Positions 33,430 through 44,485 of a stretch of 64,000 bases of DNA are shown here, in pieces. Source of the stretch: Hemerocallis citrina (Eukaryota; Streptophyta; Magnoliopsida; Asparagales; Asphodelaceae); NCBI GenBank assembly GCA_017893485.1, contig JACEHZ010000211.1, positions 620,001 through 684,000 on the forward strand, read 5' to 3'. How positions within the stretch are numbered: the stretch's first letter is position 1; each line of letters begins with the position of its first letter. The notes beneath the pieces are model-generated. The model worked only from the letters and a program-made list of their open reading frames with translations. It had not been told where the DNA came from and made no database searches. The position numbers were made by a program, and so were the translations under genes.

Positions 33430-35340
33430 CCCATTATAGCTGTGTAGCATGCTCGTGCCGCATGTTGGCTTCATATAGCTTGGCATACACCAGCTGTTGT
33501 TGGGAACTTCATTTTCATGTGAAATGCGGAGGCAACTGCATGGAATGCCGCTAGGCCGGGACGATCGAATATAGCATTGTATGCCGCTTTGACACCATAA
33601 AGTCTAATGATTCTGTTTGAATAGAGGGGGCTTTCCATGCTGTTATGTCCAGTGTGACAATTCCCTTGACTTGGATAGGTGCACAAGAGGAGTCATGAAG
33701 TGCATAACCGGCTGGCTTGAGTTGGTATTGAGAGAGCTTGAGAGCCTGAAATGTGGCCATGAAGAGGATATTTACTGAGCTGCCATTTTCCACCAGGATG
33801 CGGCGTACCTCATGATTTATCATGCAAAAGTTTATGATCAATGCATCGCAATGAGGTGTTTGAACGCCTTCTAAGTCCTTGTCGGAGAAAGATATCGGGA
33901 TCTCGATGCGTTTGGCAAACGGAATGTTATCTGTGGAGTTGACTTTGCTGACGAAAGCTTTGCGGGAGGAGTTGGAATCTCCCCCCATCGGGTCTTCATG
34001 AATTGAGTGGAGGACGGTCATGTGTTCAGAGTCGTGCGACTCGCATGGCCTCTGCTGACGCTTATTAGCCCCCCGGGACGGAGGATTTTCGGCGTCGTTG
34101 TCTTTCTGAACGAAGTTGGAGAGATAGCCCCTGCAAACCAGGGCTTCCAGTTCTTCTTTAATGGTTCGATAGTTGTCAGTAGTGTGTCCATGATCTCTGT
34201 GAAATGTGCAACACTTATTTTTATCTCTTCTTCTGCTAGACGTTGACATCGTTGGGGGAAGGCGGATTATTCTTTCCTTCTCTACTTCAATGAGGATGGC
34301 TGATACGCTTGCATTGAGAGGAGTGAATTTGTAGAAGCGTGACACTAGAGTTGGACGGCATGAACTTGCACCATTTTTATGAAACTTCCTGAGTTCTTTC
34401 TCTCTTGTGCTCTTTCGTTTGTTCTCGAAAGATGAATCGTTCTTGCCATGAGGATAAAGAGCTTCCTTGACCGTGGTGTATTTGTCACTCCTTTCTAGGA
34501 GCTTAGTGACACCTTTGTGAGGCCTTTTGCCGAGGGAGGCTTTCAGGTCTTTGTTAGTGACGTTATGGCGAAAGAGCTGCGGTTGCGATTGAAGTGTTCA
34601 AGAAAGAAATTAACCTTGCTTCAGTTGTTAAATGCTTGATGAAGTCCTGTGGCAGTTCTCCATCTTCTTGCTTCTGTTCTAGCAGGGAGACACTGGTTTT
34701 TTTTTCCAGTTCTCTGGCTAGTAACGAAGTGTGAAATGAAGAGTTCCTCGAGCTGATCGAAAGAAAATGTGGATTCGGGTTTCAGACGTGAAAACCATTC
34801 CCTAGCTGATCATTTCAGTGTAGTGGGAAATGTCTGACACATGAGTGCATCGGTGGCGTTATAGAACATCATAAGTGTTTTAAAGCTCTTGATGTGGTCC
34901 GTCGGGTCTGATTCTCCGTTTTAGCATTCGAATTGAGGAGCTTTGAAGTTCCTTGGAACGGGTGCATCGAGGATGGTTTTGCTGAAGGGACGTTGATTAG
35001 GCCCTATTGAACCAGTTTCTCTTATTCTTCATCTGTTCTAGGCGAACTTCTACTTCTTGGATACGGCGAAAGACTTGGTCGTCCTTCATTTGGGATCCAG
35101 TTGAAGCATTGTGGAATGAGATGCGGTCATACTGAGGATGTTGTTCAGGACGGTTTTGTCAGGAGCCCCCTAGTGCCTCTCCATTGGAAGGAACATGATT
35201 AGAATGTCAAGGTGACTTTTGAGGAGGAATTTGATCTTCCAAAGGAGGAGCTGGTTGACGAAGAGTGGTAGTGCGACGGCTGGAGGCCGCCCCTTTACCT
35301 CTCAGTCCTTGTGGTATGGCGATAAGTCTTACTTGTGTAG
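33430..35340 (-). pseudogene. gag: gag-protease of element B (frameshifted)
   Basis: The longest open part (34345-33551) contains CCTFHRDHGHTTDNYRTIKEE, a knuckle-like segment in which the last Cys is Tyr. It also has EVRRILVENGSSVNILFMATF, the protease active-site region. After a frameshift near 33600, IFDRPGLAAFHAVASAFHMK (33471-33686 frame) follows, uninterrupted at the site where A has a solo LTR. Gag-domain parts (for example LEELFISHFV near 34730) are readable between 34345 and 35340 with more frame breaks than in A. Confidence 0.8.
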
Positions 35341-35362
35341 TTTCCCACAGACGGTGTCAATC
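35341..35362 (-). promoter_or_regulatory. element B primer-binding-site region
   Basis: Minus-strand GATTGACACCGTCTGTGGG adjoins the 5' LTR, matching A's GATTGGTGCCGTCTGTGGG with two changes consistent with G-to-A decay. Confidence 0.65.
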
Positions 35363-35994
35363 TGTTGCTGCTTATTTCGGTGTGGGAGCAAACAGATAAT
35401 GAGTTAATAATGGATGGAAACTAATAAAAGTCAAACTTGTGCCTTGGTCGTTAAAAGACATTAGAGCTCCTGAGATTGAATCTGGATCGTTGATTGACCT
35501 CCTATGATCTGAATTTGACGGTTGGTGATGCGGCCGATGGACCTGCAAAACGTCTGAAACATCGGGGGGTGGCCCCCGGTGACACCCTCCGATGCTCAAG
35601 TCAGAACCAGAAAGAGAGAGTAAGAGAGTGAAAACTGGTGAATTGTTGATTACCTGGAGTCTAAGGAGGGGGAGGAGTATTTATAGGTCTGAGAGACATT
35701 CTAGAAGCCGAATCGTAACCGTCGAATCTTTCATGTCCCCCCCCCCCCCCCCTCTCTGAAGAGATAAGATATCCATGTGAGGATATAAGAGATTTGACTC
35801 CTAGCCATCATGAGCTGGGTGTCTCTCTTAGTGGGCCTAGTATGTAATTTTTTATGGGCTTGAGAGAAGCCCATGTTTTGGAGTGGGCCCAGACCTGTAA
35901 AATAGGCCTATGATGGCTAATCTTCCTGTAGATGCTTTGAGATCCATGCAGGGATCGTACAGCTCTGATCTGCTGCGATTTTTTACCATCATCA
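35363..35994 (-). repeat. Element B 5' LTR
   Basis: On the plus strand TGTTGCTGCTTATTTCGG to ACCATCATCA. Minus-strand TATA at 35678-35685 and a C14 run near 35738-35751. Followed by the GTAGT duplication (35995-35999). Confidence 0.92.
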
Positions 35995-35999
35995 GTAGT

Positions 36000-36520
36000 C
36001 TCAACCATATATGCGAAGAAATTGTATGACTGAAGCTGAATAACCAGACAGTGAGATGAAAAGATTGACGATTACATAACCCCAAAGAAGAATTCTTAGT
36101 CTACAACATCTAGCTAGGAAAAAGAAAAAAGAGAGAGCCTTTAGACTTTTCATACCAAGGAGTACATGTTGAGGAGGGAATCCCATGCTCATACTCCACA
36201 CGCTTGTTTTGTCTCATACTGAAACCTCTCCATTTGTTTTATTTTTCTCATATAGGAACTACAACTTCAGTATGTGAATGGGTGTTGATAGTGTATCTCT
36301 CCTCGATCACACTTCACTACGAAAAATCTGCAGCTTCCACCAATTTGCACTTCAGATGGTCCCTCTCTTGCCCTAAGCCAATGCAATTGGAGTTATTTGG
36401 TAGAAAAATTGGTCTTCTTTTCTAATATATGTGAACAAAAGTGAGTAAATAATATAAGTATACATAACTGATATTTATTCTGGACCAAATGAAAGGAGAA
36501 TCCATGGCTTCAGTTCAAGT
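36000..36520. other. host-like flank, no gene recognised
   Basis: Continues the pre-insertion sequence interrupted by A and B. Only short chance ORFs. CAAGT (36516-36520) directly precedes the copia LTR and is its presumed left target duplication; the right one is outside what can be checked. Confidence 0.5.
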
Positions 36521-37188
36521 TGTTACATATTTATCTAATATGTGGGCCTACATATATTATAAATTATGTATTGTAAATTATCTAAAAGAATATCCCATTT
36601 AAAGTGATCTTATATGAATGAGTAAAGCTATTGGGATGAAATGCATCTCATTTGATATGGGCTTTGTAAAATGTAGATATCAAATGTCTTATTTCTATAT
36701 TTTTAGGATGAGCCAAAATAGATATAAGAAAAGTTTAAAAAGTCATGACTCTTTCATGAAGGGTCGTGACTTTTTAAACATTTCTTATATCTATTTTGGC
36801 CCATCATAAAAATAGAAATAAGACATTTGGCATCTACACATTACAAAGCCCATATATATCAAATGAGATGTCTTTCATCCCAATACCTTTACTCATATAA
36901 GATCAATTTAAATGGGATAATTCTTTAGATAATTTACAATACATAATTTATAATATATGTAGGCCCACATATTAGATAAATATCTAACAATCTCCCACTT
37001 GGGCAACATATGTCATTATACAATCATGTATTCAAAATAACCTTATGAGCTCAAAACTGTTATCTTTATCTGTCATCTCAAATAATCTGGTCCATCAATC
37101 ATATCAATATAAGGATCAAGGTGATCTTTGTTACATGATATTTGAGGATTAGAAATATGTTAATGGGCACAAATAATTGCAGTTAACA
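36521..37188 (+). repeat. copia 5' LTR containing a long inverted repeat
   Basis: TGTTACATATTTATC to GCAGTTAACA, TG...CA ends, followed by the primer site. Its first 470 bp are a long palindrome: about 36521-36745 pairs with 36765-36989, with the apex near TTTCATGAAGGG at 36755. Its boundaries (TGTTA...TAACA) coincide with the LTR start. Confidence 0.7.
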
Positions 37189-37190
37189 AG

Positions 37191-37202
37191 TGGTATCAGA
37201 AC
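37191..37202 (+). promoter_or_regulatory. copia primer binding site (tRNA-iMet)
   Basis: TGGTATCAGAAC, two bases after the LTR; matches the initiator methionine tRNA site TGGTATCAGAGC with one change. Confidence 0.75.
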
Positions 37203-38004
37203 AACCCATGTTTCACTCATTAATGATTTAACGATTTTTTAAGGTTTAGAGTTTCGACAATGGAGTTTTCAATTTTTCGTTTTCTTGATCTTCCATGGTG
37301 ATTTTTTTTGTGAATTGTGCTCACTGTTTTGTGATGTACATTCACTTATGCGTTCCTCTAGACTTGACTTAATTTTGGACTTGAATTTGAGTTTAGTTTT
37401 GGAATTTAAAAAAAAAACAATTTTCTTCATTTATCAAATTCTCGCAAGTTATCATTTTAGGATAAAACACTTTTTCAATCTTTCGACCTCGGTTCTGTAG
37501 GAGCAAATCAGAAAGATTGATTTGAATTTTCAATCAAAATTCAAATAATTGGACACATTTTTTAGATTACCTAATTGTTTAACATTTTAAGTAAACTAAT
37601 TAAAATAAGAAGTCACCAAAGTGACCCCTCTTGTGTAGATTGTTCACGAGAAATGTTGAATGTTAGTGTGTATGTGTATCCATGCGAGTATTAATCAGCC
37701 CAAAGGAAGATTAATATTTGACCGGATTGTAGATTCACCTGTGATGGTAAACATGTGATAATTATAAGGTTGTACATGTGAATAATAAATCAATCCAAAG
37801 ATGAGTTTATTATTTGACATACATTATTGTCAATGTTTGATCATTACAATAAAAGTACCACTAGAAATTAATATTATTGTCCAAAGACTTGATATTAATA
37901 TTGCACTCGGTATCTTGGGATGGGTTATGTCATTATTTGAATTTTTTGATTAAATTTTGATTATGATGTGAGTATATTTATGTTGTTTATTTTATTATTT
38001 TTCA
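37203..38004 (+). other. copia leader, non-coding
   Basis: AT-rich untranslated leader between primer site and gag. No supported ORF. Confidence 0.55.
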
Positions 38005-38860
38005 GCTACTATTGCTATTGTATTCGCCAACCTGAATTCGGTTCCGGACTTTAATTGTACAAACTTTAAGGACTAGAAAGAGAACATTTTAATTGTTCTT
38101 GGCTACATGGATCTTGACTTTGCACTAAGGATGGAGAAACCCCCTACTCTTACGGACTCCAGTACCTCTAAAGAGAGGAAAAATTATGAGATGTAGGACC
38201 GCTCCAATCGCATGAGTCTCATGATCATTAAGCACGGTATTCTAGAGGCTTAGGGGTGCTATATCCAAAGGGATAACAAGTGCCAAAGAATTCTTTGCCA
38301 AAATTGAGAAACGCTTTGCCAAAAGCGATAAGGTAGAAATAAGCACACTTCTTCAAAGCTTGATTTCTATGAAGTATAATGGCAAAGGAAACATTAGGGA
38401 GTACATTATGGAAATGTCCAATATTGCTTCCAAGCTTAAGGTCCTACAGCTCGAGTCGTCGGAAGACTTACTCGTACATTTGGTGTTGATATCTCTTTCT
38501 GCACAATTTAGTCAATTTAAGATAAGTTACAACTGTCAGAAGGAGAAATGATATCTTAACGAGCTCATTTCATACTGTGTGCAAGAGGAAGAGAGGATGA
38601 AGCAAGAAAGAGCAAAACGTGCTCACTTGGCAATCACCTCTAAGGACAAAGGCAGAAAGAGAAAAAATGAGACTGCTAAGAACGAAGCTGCTAAGGGTAC
38701 AACACAAAAGAAGCAAAATAAAGGTGACAATAGTTGCTTCTTCTGTGGCATGACTGGAAATGTCAAAAAGGAATGTACCAAGTACCACGCATGGCGTGAA
38801 AAAAATGTATGTTTCTTACTTTGGTCTATTCTGAGGTTAATTTATCTTCAGTACCTAGAA
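38005..38860 (+). pseudogene. gag: copia gag remnant
   Basis: Readable blocks: PDFNCTNFKD, ILIVLGYMDLDFALRMEKPP, then MKYNGKGNIREYIMEMSNIA and ASKLKVLQLESSEDLLVHLV (copia UBN2-type gag), then a basic stretch and a zinc knuckle CFFCGMTGNVKKEC in which the His is Asn. Several stops and frameshifts make it non-functional. Confidence 0.85.
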
Positions 38861-39270
38861 ACATTTGATGGATAGATTATGGTGCTACAACTCACATAAG
38901 CGTTTCTATGTAGGGTTGCCTGAGCTACGAAAGCCAAATGATGGTGAAAGACACATCTTCGTGGGCGATGGAAAATCGGTAGAAGTTGAAGCAATTGGGT
39001 ACTATAGGTTGTTGTTAGGGACTAACTTTTATTTGGATTTGAAAGACACTTTTGTTATACCGTCTTTTAGATGGAATTTGATTTCTGTTTCTTTGTTGGA
39101 CAAATTTGGATTTTTTGTTCATTTGGAAACAATCAGTTTAGTTTGTCTTTAAATTCGAATATTGTTGGAACTGGTTATTTGAATGCTTATGACAACCTTT
39201 ATCTGGTCGAAGCAATTGTGTCCTATAATGAAATCTTGCATGTGGAATCACGTGGTACTAAATGTTAATT
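38861..39270 (+). pseudogene. copia protease remnant
   Basis: WIDYGATTHIS near 38872-38905 corresponds to the copia protease active site DSGA, with Ser changed to Tyr, followed by a stop. Downstream GDGKSVEVEAIGYYRLLL and then IPSFRWNLISVSLLDKFGF are typical of the copia protease region. Confidence 0.8.
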
Positions 39271-39279
39271 AAATAAGGA

Positions 39280-40165
39280 AAATTCGGTATGGAATAAGTG
39301 CTTAAGTCATATGTCAAAAGGTAGAGTTGAGCGTCTTGTGTCTGATGGCATTGTAGAGTCCCTTGATTTCATATACTTTGATGTCTGTGTAGATTGCATC
39401 AAGGGAAAAAAACATACCAAAACTAAGAGATTAGGTGCTGATAGATCTTCAGGTGGCTTAGAATTGATCCATACATATATTTGTGGGCCATTCCCAATGG
39501 CATCTTGGAATGGTCAACAATATTTTCTATCATTCATAGATGATTACTCATGTTATGGGTACCTATATCTCCTTCATGAAAAATCACAGTCTCTGGACGT
39601 GTTCAAAGCTTATAAAGTTGAAGTTGAGAATCAACTCAACAAAATGATTAAGAACGTCAGATCTGATCGTGGTGGTGAGTACTACGGTAGATATGATGGC
39701 TCAAGTGAACAACGTCCAGGACCATTTTCTAAATTCCTAGAGGAATGTTGTATTGTCCTACAGTACACCATGCCAGGATCACCTAGCATGAATGGTGTTG
39801 CTGAAAGATGAAATATGACTCTTAAGGATATGGTAAGGAGTGTGATTGCTCATTCCACCTTACCTGAGTCCCTCTGGAGAGAAGCATTAAAGACAACAGC
39901 TTACATTCTCAATAGAGTACCAACTAAAGCAGCTGCAAAAACACCTTATAAGCTTTGGATAGGTCGAAAGCCTAGTCTAAAGCACTTTCACATTTGAGGA
40001 TGTCCAGCTGAGGCAAGGCCTTACATGCCACATGAAAAGAAATTGGACTCCAAAATAATGAGCAGCTACTTTATTGGTTATTCTGAGCGATCTAGGGGCT
40101 ATAAGTTTTTTGATCCCACACTTAGAAATATTTTTAAGATGGGAACTGCAACATTTTTTTAGCAT
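39280..40165 (+). pseudogene. copia integrase remnant
   Basis: GAG-pre-integrase zinc region: CVDCIKGKKH retains the two Cys, while WNKCLSHMS lacks the first His. In the rve domain HTYICGPFPM has Tyr in place of the first catalytic Asp. VRSDRGGEYY retains the second Asp and MNGVAER the Glu, followed by a TGA stop. The C-terminal [20 protein letters not shown] and [14 protein letters not shown] blocks are clear. Catalytically dead. Confidence 0.88.
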
Positions 40166-40540
40166 GTTACATATGGGGGAGAAATAAGGTTAGAGACATT
40201 GATTTTGAGGAGGATTTGGATTCAAATCCAAACCCAATTCCTACTTTCGCTTTTGACAATGTTCGGGTTCCAACACCTATCATTGATCAAGAAGTGAATC
40301 TGGAACCTCAACAAGACAATGTTGAACAACGTCCTATTCAAAATGAGGTAATTGTTCCAGAAGAAAAAACTCAACAATCTTAAGAACCAGTGCCATTAAG
40401 GAGATCCACTAGAGAAATGAGAAATGCTATTCAAGATGATTACATAGTATTTTTCAAGGAACATAAGGAAAATGATGGTATGATGAAGAATGATCCAATC
40501 AACATCCGTCAAGCCATGCATGCAAAATTCCAACACGGAA
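40166..40540 (+). other. copia integrase-RT linker remnant
   Basis: Acidic, Pro/Gln-rich readable segments without a domain, as expected between copia integrase and reverse transcriptase. Confidence 0.5.
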
Positions 40541-41215
40541 AAGTGGGTTGAAGAGATGAATGAGGAGTATAAGTCCATGTAAGACAATACAGTTTGGGAA
40601 CTTGTCCCTTTACCAGAAGGTGTGAAACTCATTGGTTGCATATGGATATTTAAGACCAAATGGGATTCCAAAGGTAATGTGGAGAGGTATAAGGCTCGTC
40701 TTGTAGCCAAGGGCTATACTCAAAAAGAAGGAATTGACTTTAAAGAGATTTTCTCTCCAGTATAATCAAATGACTCTTTTAGGACAATCATGGCTCTTGT
40801 TGCACATTATAATTTGGAGCTTCATCAGATGGATGTCAAGATGGCATTTCTCAATGGCAACATTGATGAAACGATCTATATGGTGCAGCCGGAAAATTTT
40901 GTGTTGGGAGACCCAAAGAAGATGGTTTGCAAATTGACAAAATTTAGTTATAGGCTAAAATAGGTGTCTCGTCAGTGGTACCATAAATTTCATCAGGTAG
41001 TTCTCTCATTTGGTTTCAAGATGAATACTATTGACGATTGTGTGTATCACAAATTCAGTGGGAGCAAGTGCATTTTCTTGGTATTATATGTTGATGACAT
41101 ATTGCTTGCCACTAATGGTATATGCATGTTGCACGAAACCAAGAGATTTCTATCAAGAAATCTCAAGATGAAAGATCTTGCTGATGCTCATATGTATTAG
41201 GTAACCAGATACACC
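40541..41215 (+). pseudogene. copia reverse transcriptase remnant, cut by element F
   Basis: [20 protein letters not shown] then [20 protein letters not shown] and [10 protein letters not shown]; then QMDVKMAFLNGNIDETIYM and the catalytic YVDDILLATNG near 41085. Stops at 40762 and 40960 break the frame. The sequence ends at ACACC (41211-41215), where F is inserted before RNase H. Confidence 0.9.
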
Positions 41216-41429
41216 TGTAATATCCCGGACGGATATTACATTGTATAAATTTATTTTATTATTATTATTTTCGAAATTAAATTATTTTTATACGGATTAT
41301 TACGAAGTAGTTTTAATGTATTTTGTATAGTTGGTATTATTAAAGTAGAGATTGGGGGCTTATAGACAATTATCCCTTACCTTATTAATTATCTATCTAT
41401 TTATTTATTTACTTATTCCTTTTTTACAA

Positions 41430-41625
41430 AACCCCCCTTCTCCTTCCTTTCTCCTTCTTCTCCTTCTCCCGTTCCCTTCCCAAACCGAAAGAGAAAGAAC
41501 CCCCCCCCCCCTCCTTCTCCTTCCTTCTCCTTCTTCTCTCGTTCCCTTCCCAGCCAAAAGGAAAGAACCCCACCCACCTTTTCCTTCCTTCTCCTTCTTT
41601 CCTTCTTCACGTCCTGGTTTCATCC
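41430..41625 (+). repeat. duplicated CT-rich block in F LTR
   Basis: Two copies of a roughly 75-bp CCTTCTCCTTC...CCGAAAGAGAAAGAACCCC unit with C-runs; repeated in the 3' LTR at 61527-61715, where the C-run is longer. It resembles pyrimidine-rich leaders near transcription start sites. Confidence 0.8.
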
Positions 41626-42575
41626 CGACCCCAAAGAAAACCCATTTTGCCGATCACTTCCCCCGCTCAAATCCCCTCCAATTCTTCGTCATTTTCAAAT
41701 TAAATCGAGGGTTAGACTAAGTGAAGGGTCCTCTACATCGTGGTGGCCTCGGATTTTCGAAAGGATTTCGGGAAGGTAAATCCTAAATTATTTTATTGTA
41801 TAAAATTGAGTGTGGTTAATTTCTTTTGAGTAGGAGCATTATGGTAGGAAGATTATGAGATGTTGGGAAGGGTAGATGTGAGAAATTAGCAGATTATTAG
41901 AGAGATTGCAAGTTGTTAGTAAATTAGGGTTTTGGGTTTGTAAAAGAGAACTATATGTGTAAGAATTAGTTCTTGTATGATAGTAGAATTTGTAGTTGGA
42001 CTATTAGAATAATTTAGGAGTGCTTTTAGTGTAATACCCTAAAATTTCACTTTTATAAAAACATTATTTTTTTTCACGTGTTGTGCACGTGCAAACTTAT
42101 GTGTATATTTTATTTATTTTATATGAAACCTCATTTTTGTATGAACAATTATTTTCCTTTATTTTTTTCTAAAAACATATTTTCTAAAAGCCTAAAATAC
42201 TAATTAATTGTTTTAGCCCATTTTATTTATTTATTAATTTGTTGTCTTGGCCCACAAGCCTAAGCCCACTATTTATGAAGCCCACTAATTTAATAAATCA
42301 ATTAAATGGCCACACTTGTCATGTAGAGACAAAATGTGAACAATTTGATTTATTAAAATTGCACAACTTTTAAATATGGGTACTAGGTGGCACGTGCGAA
42401 GCACGCAGTGTGCAATGCACATTTTTTTTGGGGCCGGTTTGTGCATAGGAGTGGGTGAGTGTGCATGGGTGGTTACTTGGTGTGTGGGTAGTTGCTATAA
42501 CTCCTACTCCTATCCTAACCCTCCATTCTATAACTATCCATTGAATCCTAGCCCTCCAACCTACTTCAAAACTAT

Positions 42576-42583
42576 TATAAATA
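42576..42583 (+). promoter_or_regulatory. TATA box of solo LTR D
   Basis: TATAAATA directly before a C11 run, about 550 bp into the LTR. Confidence 0.55.
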
Positions 42584-43377
42584 CCCCCCCCCCCCCCTTT
42601 CCTACTTGTATTCTACACTTAAGCAAAATATTAAAGGAGATACATATACATATTAGTGTGAGTTGAATGTGAGTGTTACCCCATTGGAGGCCGACCATCA
42701 CTGCAAGAAGAGGCTCTCGGTTTTTGGCAAGGAGCAAGGAGGAGAAGTTCGTGTATCGCAATCTAGGAGGCTCTAGGAGATTTCTTATTGGTTTTCTTCA
42801 AAAAGGTGGGTGTTTCTCATGACTTCTAAAGTAAAAATCATGCTAGGGAGGAAATTGAATTGTTATTATGCGTTACTAGTTGAAATAAAATGCATGCTTG
42901 CCTAATTAGAAGGGAATTGAGAAATTAGCAAATATGTGTTGTTTGATTACTATATTTATTAATTATGAGTAAAGTGAATGTTCTCGTTATTTCTAATGTT
43001 AGTATGCAAAATATGTCCTAAATGTGAACTATGTGGTTTAACTAGTAAAAGACTAGCATCATGTTTATGGATTAAAGTGCTAAAGTAGAATGGTGTGTTA
43101 GAGATGAATTGATAGAATAAATTATTAAGAAATGATTGGTAATAGATGTCATGAAATTCCCCATTGCTATTTATGCCATTAGAATAAATGAAAAAGAATG
43201 CATTTTTGCAAATAAATGATTGAATGCATCATGTATAATTAATTAATAAAACAGAAGTTTTTATAAAACAAATGATCATTGTGAAATACGGATTACTGTA
43301 AATTTTTAAGTAGATTGTAATCTGGAAAGTTACGTTTCAAAAAGAGAAGAAAATATATTTTGAGACTTGAAAAACCC

Positions 43378-43640
43378 CGCTGCACAGCCGACTGACTATA
43401 TGTAACAGTCGACTGTCCTGGTCATTTTGATTTCGAGTTGAAAAACATCGCAGAACAGCCGACTGATCACATTTAACAGTCGACTGCCCTGATCGTTTTT
43501 TTTGAATTCAAAAATCATAGTGGAACAGCTGACTGTCCACATGAGACAGTCGATTCCTCTGATTATTTTATTCTCGAGCTTTAAAAACTCGCAGAACAGC
43601 CGACTGGTCATGGTTAACAGTCGACTGTCCTGAAGTTTCA
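43378..43640. repeat. 71-bp tandem array of palindrome pairs in D
   Basis: Four units (pairs starting 43385, 43456, 43526 and 43597). Each holds CAGCCGACTG (CAGCTGACTG in the third), an 11-bp spacer and CAGTCGACTG (CAGTCGATTC in the third). The spacer always ends in AA or GA but is otherwise variable. Confidence 0.92.
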
Positions 43641-44316
43641 AATGATATCTGTATTTTTGGGAGAAAGTCTCTATAACCTGAGGCTTTGTATAAGTGAGAC
43701 TGTTTTACAAGAGGAACACTTTTTTTATTAACTTAAATTGTTTCTTTAAGAAATTTTGAATGGATTGTTTAAGAAGTTTTAATTTTGAGTTTTGGTAATG
43801 AGAAATTGAAAGGTGTGAATTGTGAAACAATTGAAAATGTGAACTGTGGATTTGGAATGGATTGAAATAGAATTATGTGAGCTTATAAACTAGTGAATAC
43901 GACACGTTGAAGAATTTCAGTTTTCAAGTATCTATGCATTGAATTATTGATTGTGATGAGTTATGAAAGATGTGAATACATGAATATTATGCTTTTGAAA
44001 CATGAATGGTGATTAATCATGAAAAGGTCTTATGAGTATGACATTGTAATTATGAGTTGAAATTGAGAATTAGGGTATAGCCAAGCCTTATACCGGCAAA
44101 GAAATGAATTGAAATGGAATTTGAAATGAAAAGACCAAGATTTGGGTCATGTTGTATGAATGGTTAAGACCGGTATAGTGGAAGTGCTACATTCTAAGAG
44201 ATTGATTTTATTCATGATTCAATTAAACTAAGGATTAGATACATAGTGAAGATGTGATGAAAGTAAGAGAAAAACATTGAGTATAAGGGCCATTGGATTG
44301 GCGGCGTGAGAGTATT

Positions 44317-44485
44317 CACAGGCTGTCTTCACGATGTGTCGTGACATGACGTGGATACTGCTCCAGAGTACCGTCCCGGTGGCGACGCTCGTGAGATGTT
44401 TGGTGACTGTGGGTGGTGTCATGACCCATGACAGAGGCTGAATTGACCACAGGCTGTCTTCACGATGTGTCGTGACATGACGTGG
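44317..44485. repeat. 131-bp spaced duplication in D with partial palindromes
   Basis: CACAGGCTGTCTTCACGATG followed by TGTCGTGACATGACGTGG occurs at 44317-44354 and again at 44448-44485. The segment contains the near-palindromes GTCGTGACATGACG and CACGATGTGTCGTG. Confidence 0.85.

Larger units (their letters stand above)
26649..35994 (-). mobile_element. Element B: non-autonomous gag-protease LTR retrotransposon, sister of A
   Basis: 9346 bp, bounded by perfect GTAGT duplications (26644-26648 and 35995-35999). LTRs are 26649-27279 (3') and 35363-35994 (5'). Gag-protease remnants lie at about 33430-35340 (minus); no reverse transcriptase or integrase is present. Compared with A, the antisense-gene region is mostly replaced by two 60-bp-period arrays (29253-31140). 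It lies tail-to-tail with A. Confidence 0.88.
36521..41215 (+). mobile_element. Ty1/copia retrotransposon, decayed and truncated by element F
   Basis: 5' LTR 36521-37188, primer site TGGTATCAGAAC, then gag, protease, integrase and reverse transcriptase remnants in the copia order (integrase before RT). The coding sequence stops where element F inserts at 41216, so RNase H and the 3' LTR are beyond F, outside the window. Confidence 0.88.

Noticed and set aside
4717..36470. GTATACATAACTGAT present at both 4717 and about 36457
   Set aside because: Only about 14-15 bp; considered as a possible larger duplication or target motif but flanks do not match.
41352..41720. 122-codon Pro/Ser/Leu-rich ORF and its antisense Gly/Glu/Arg ORFs
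   Set aside because: Produced by the CT-rich duplicated LTR leader; the 3' LTR counterpart changes frame with C-run length.
43378..43640. CRISPR-like array
   Set aside because: Plant retrotransposon context, palindromes only 10 bp, spacers 11 bp and units diverged as ordinary tandem repeats.
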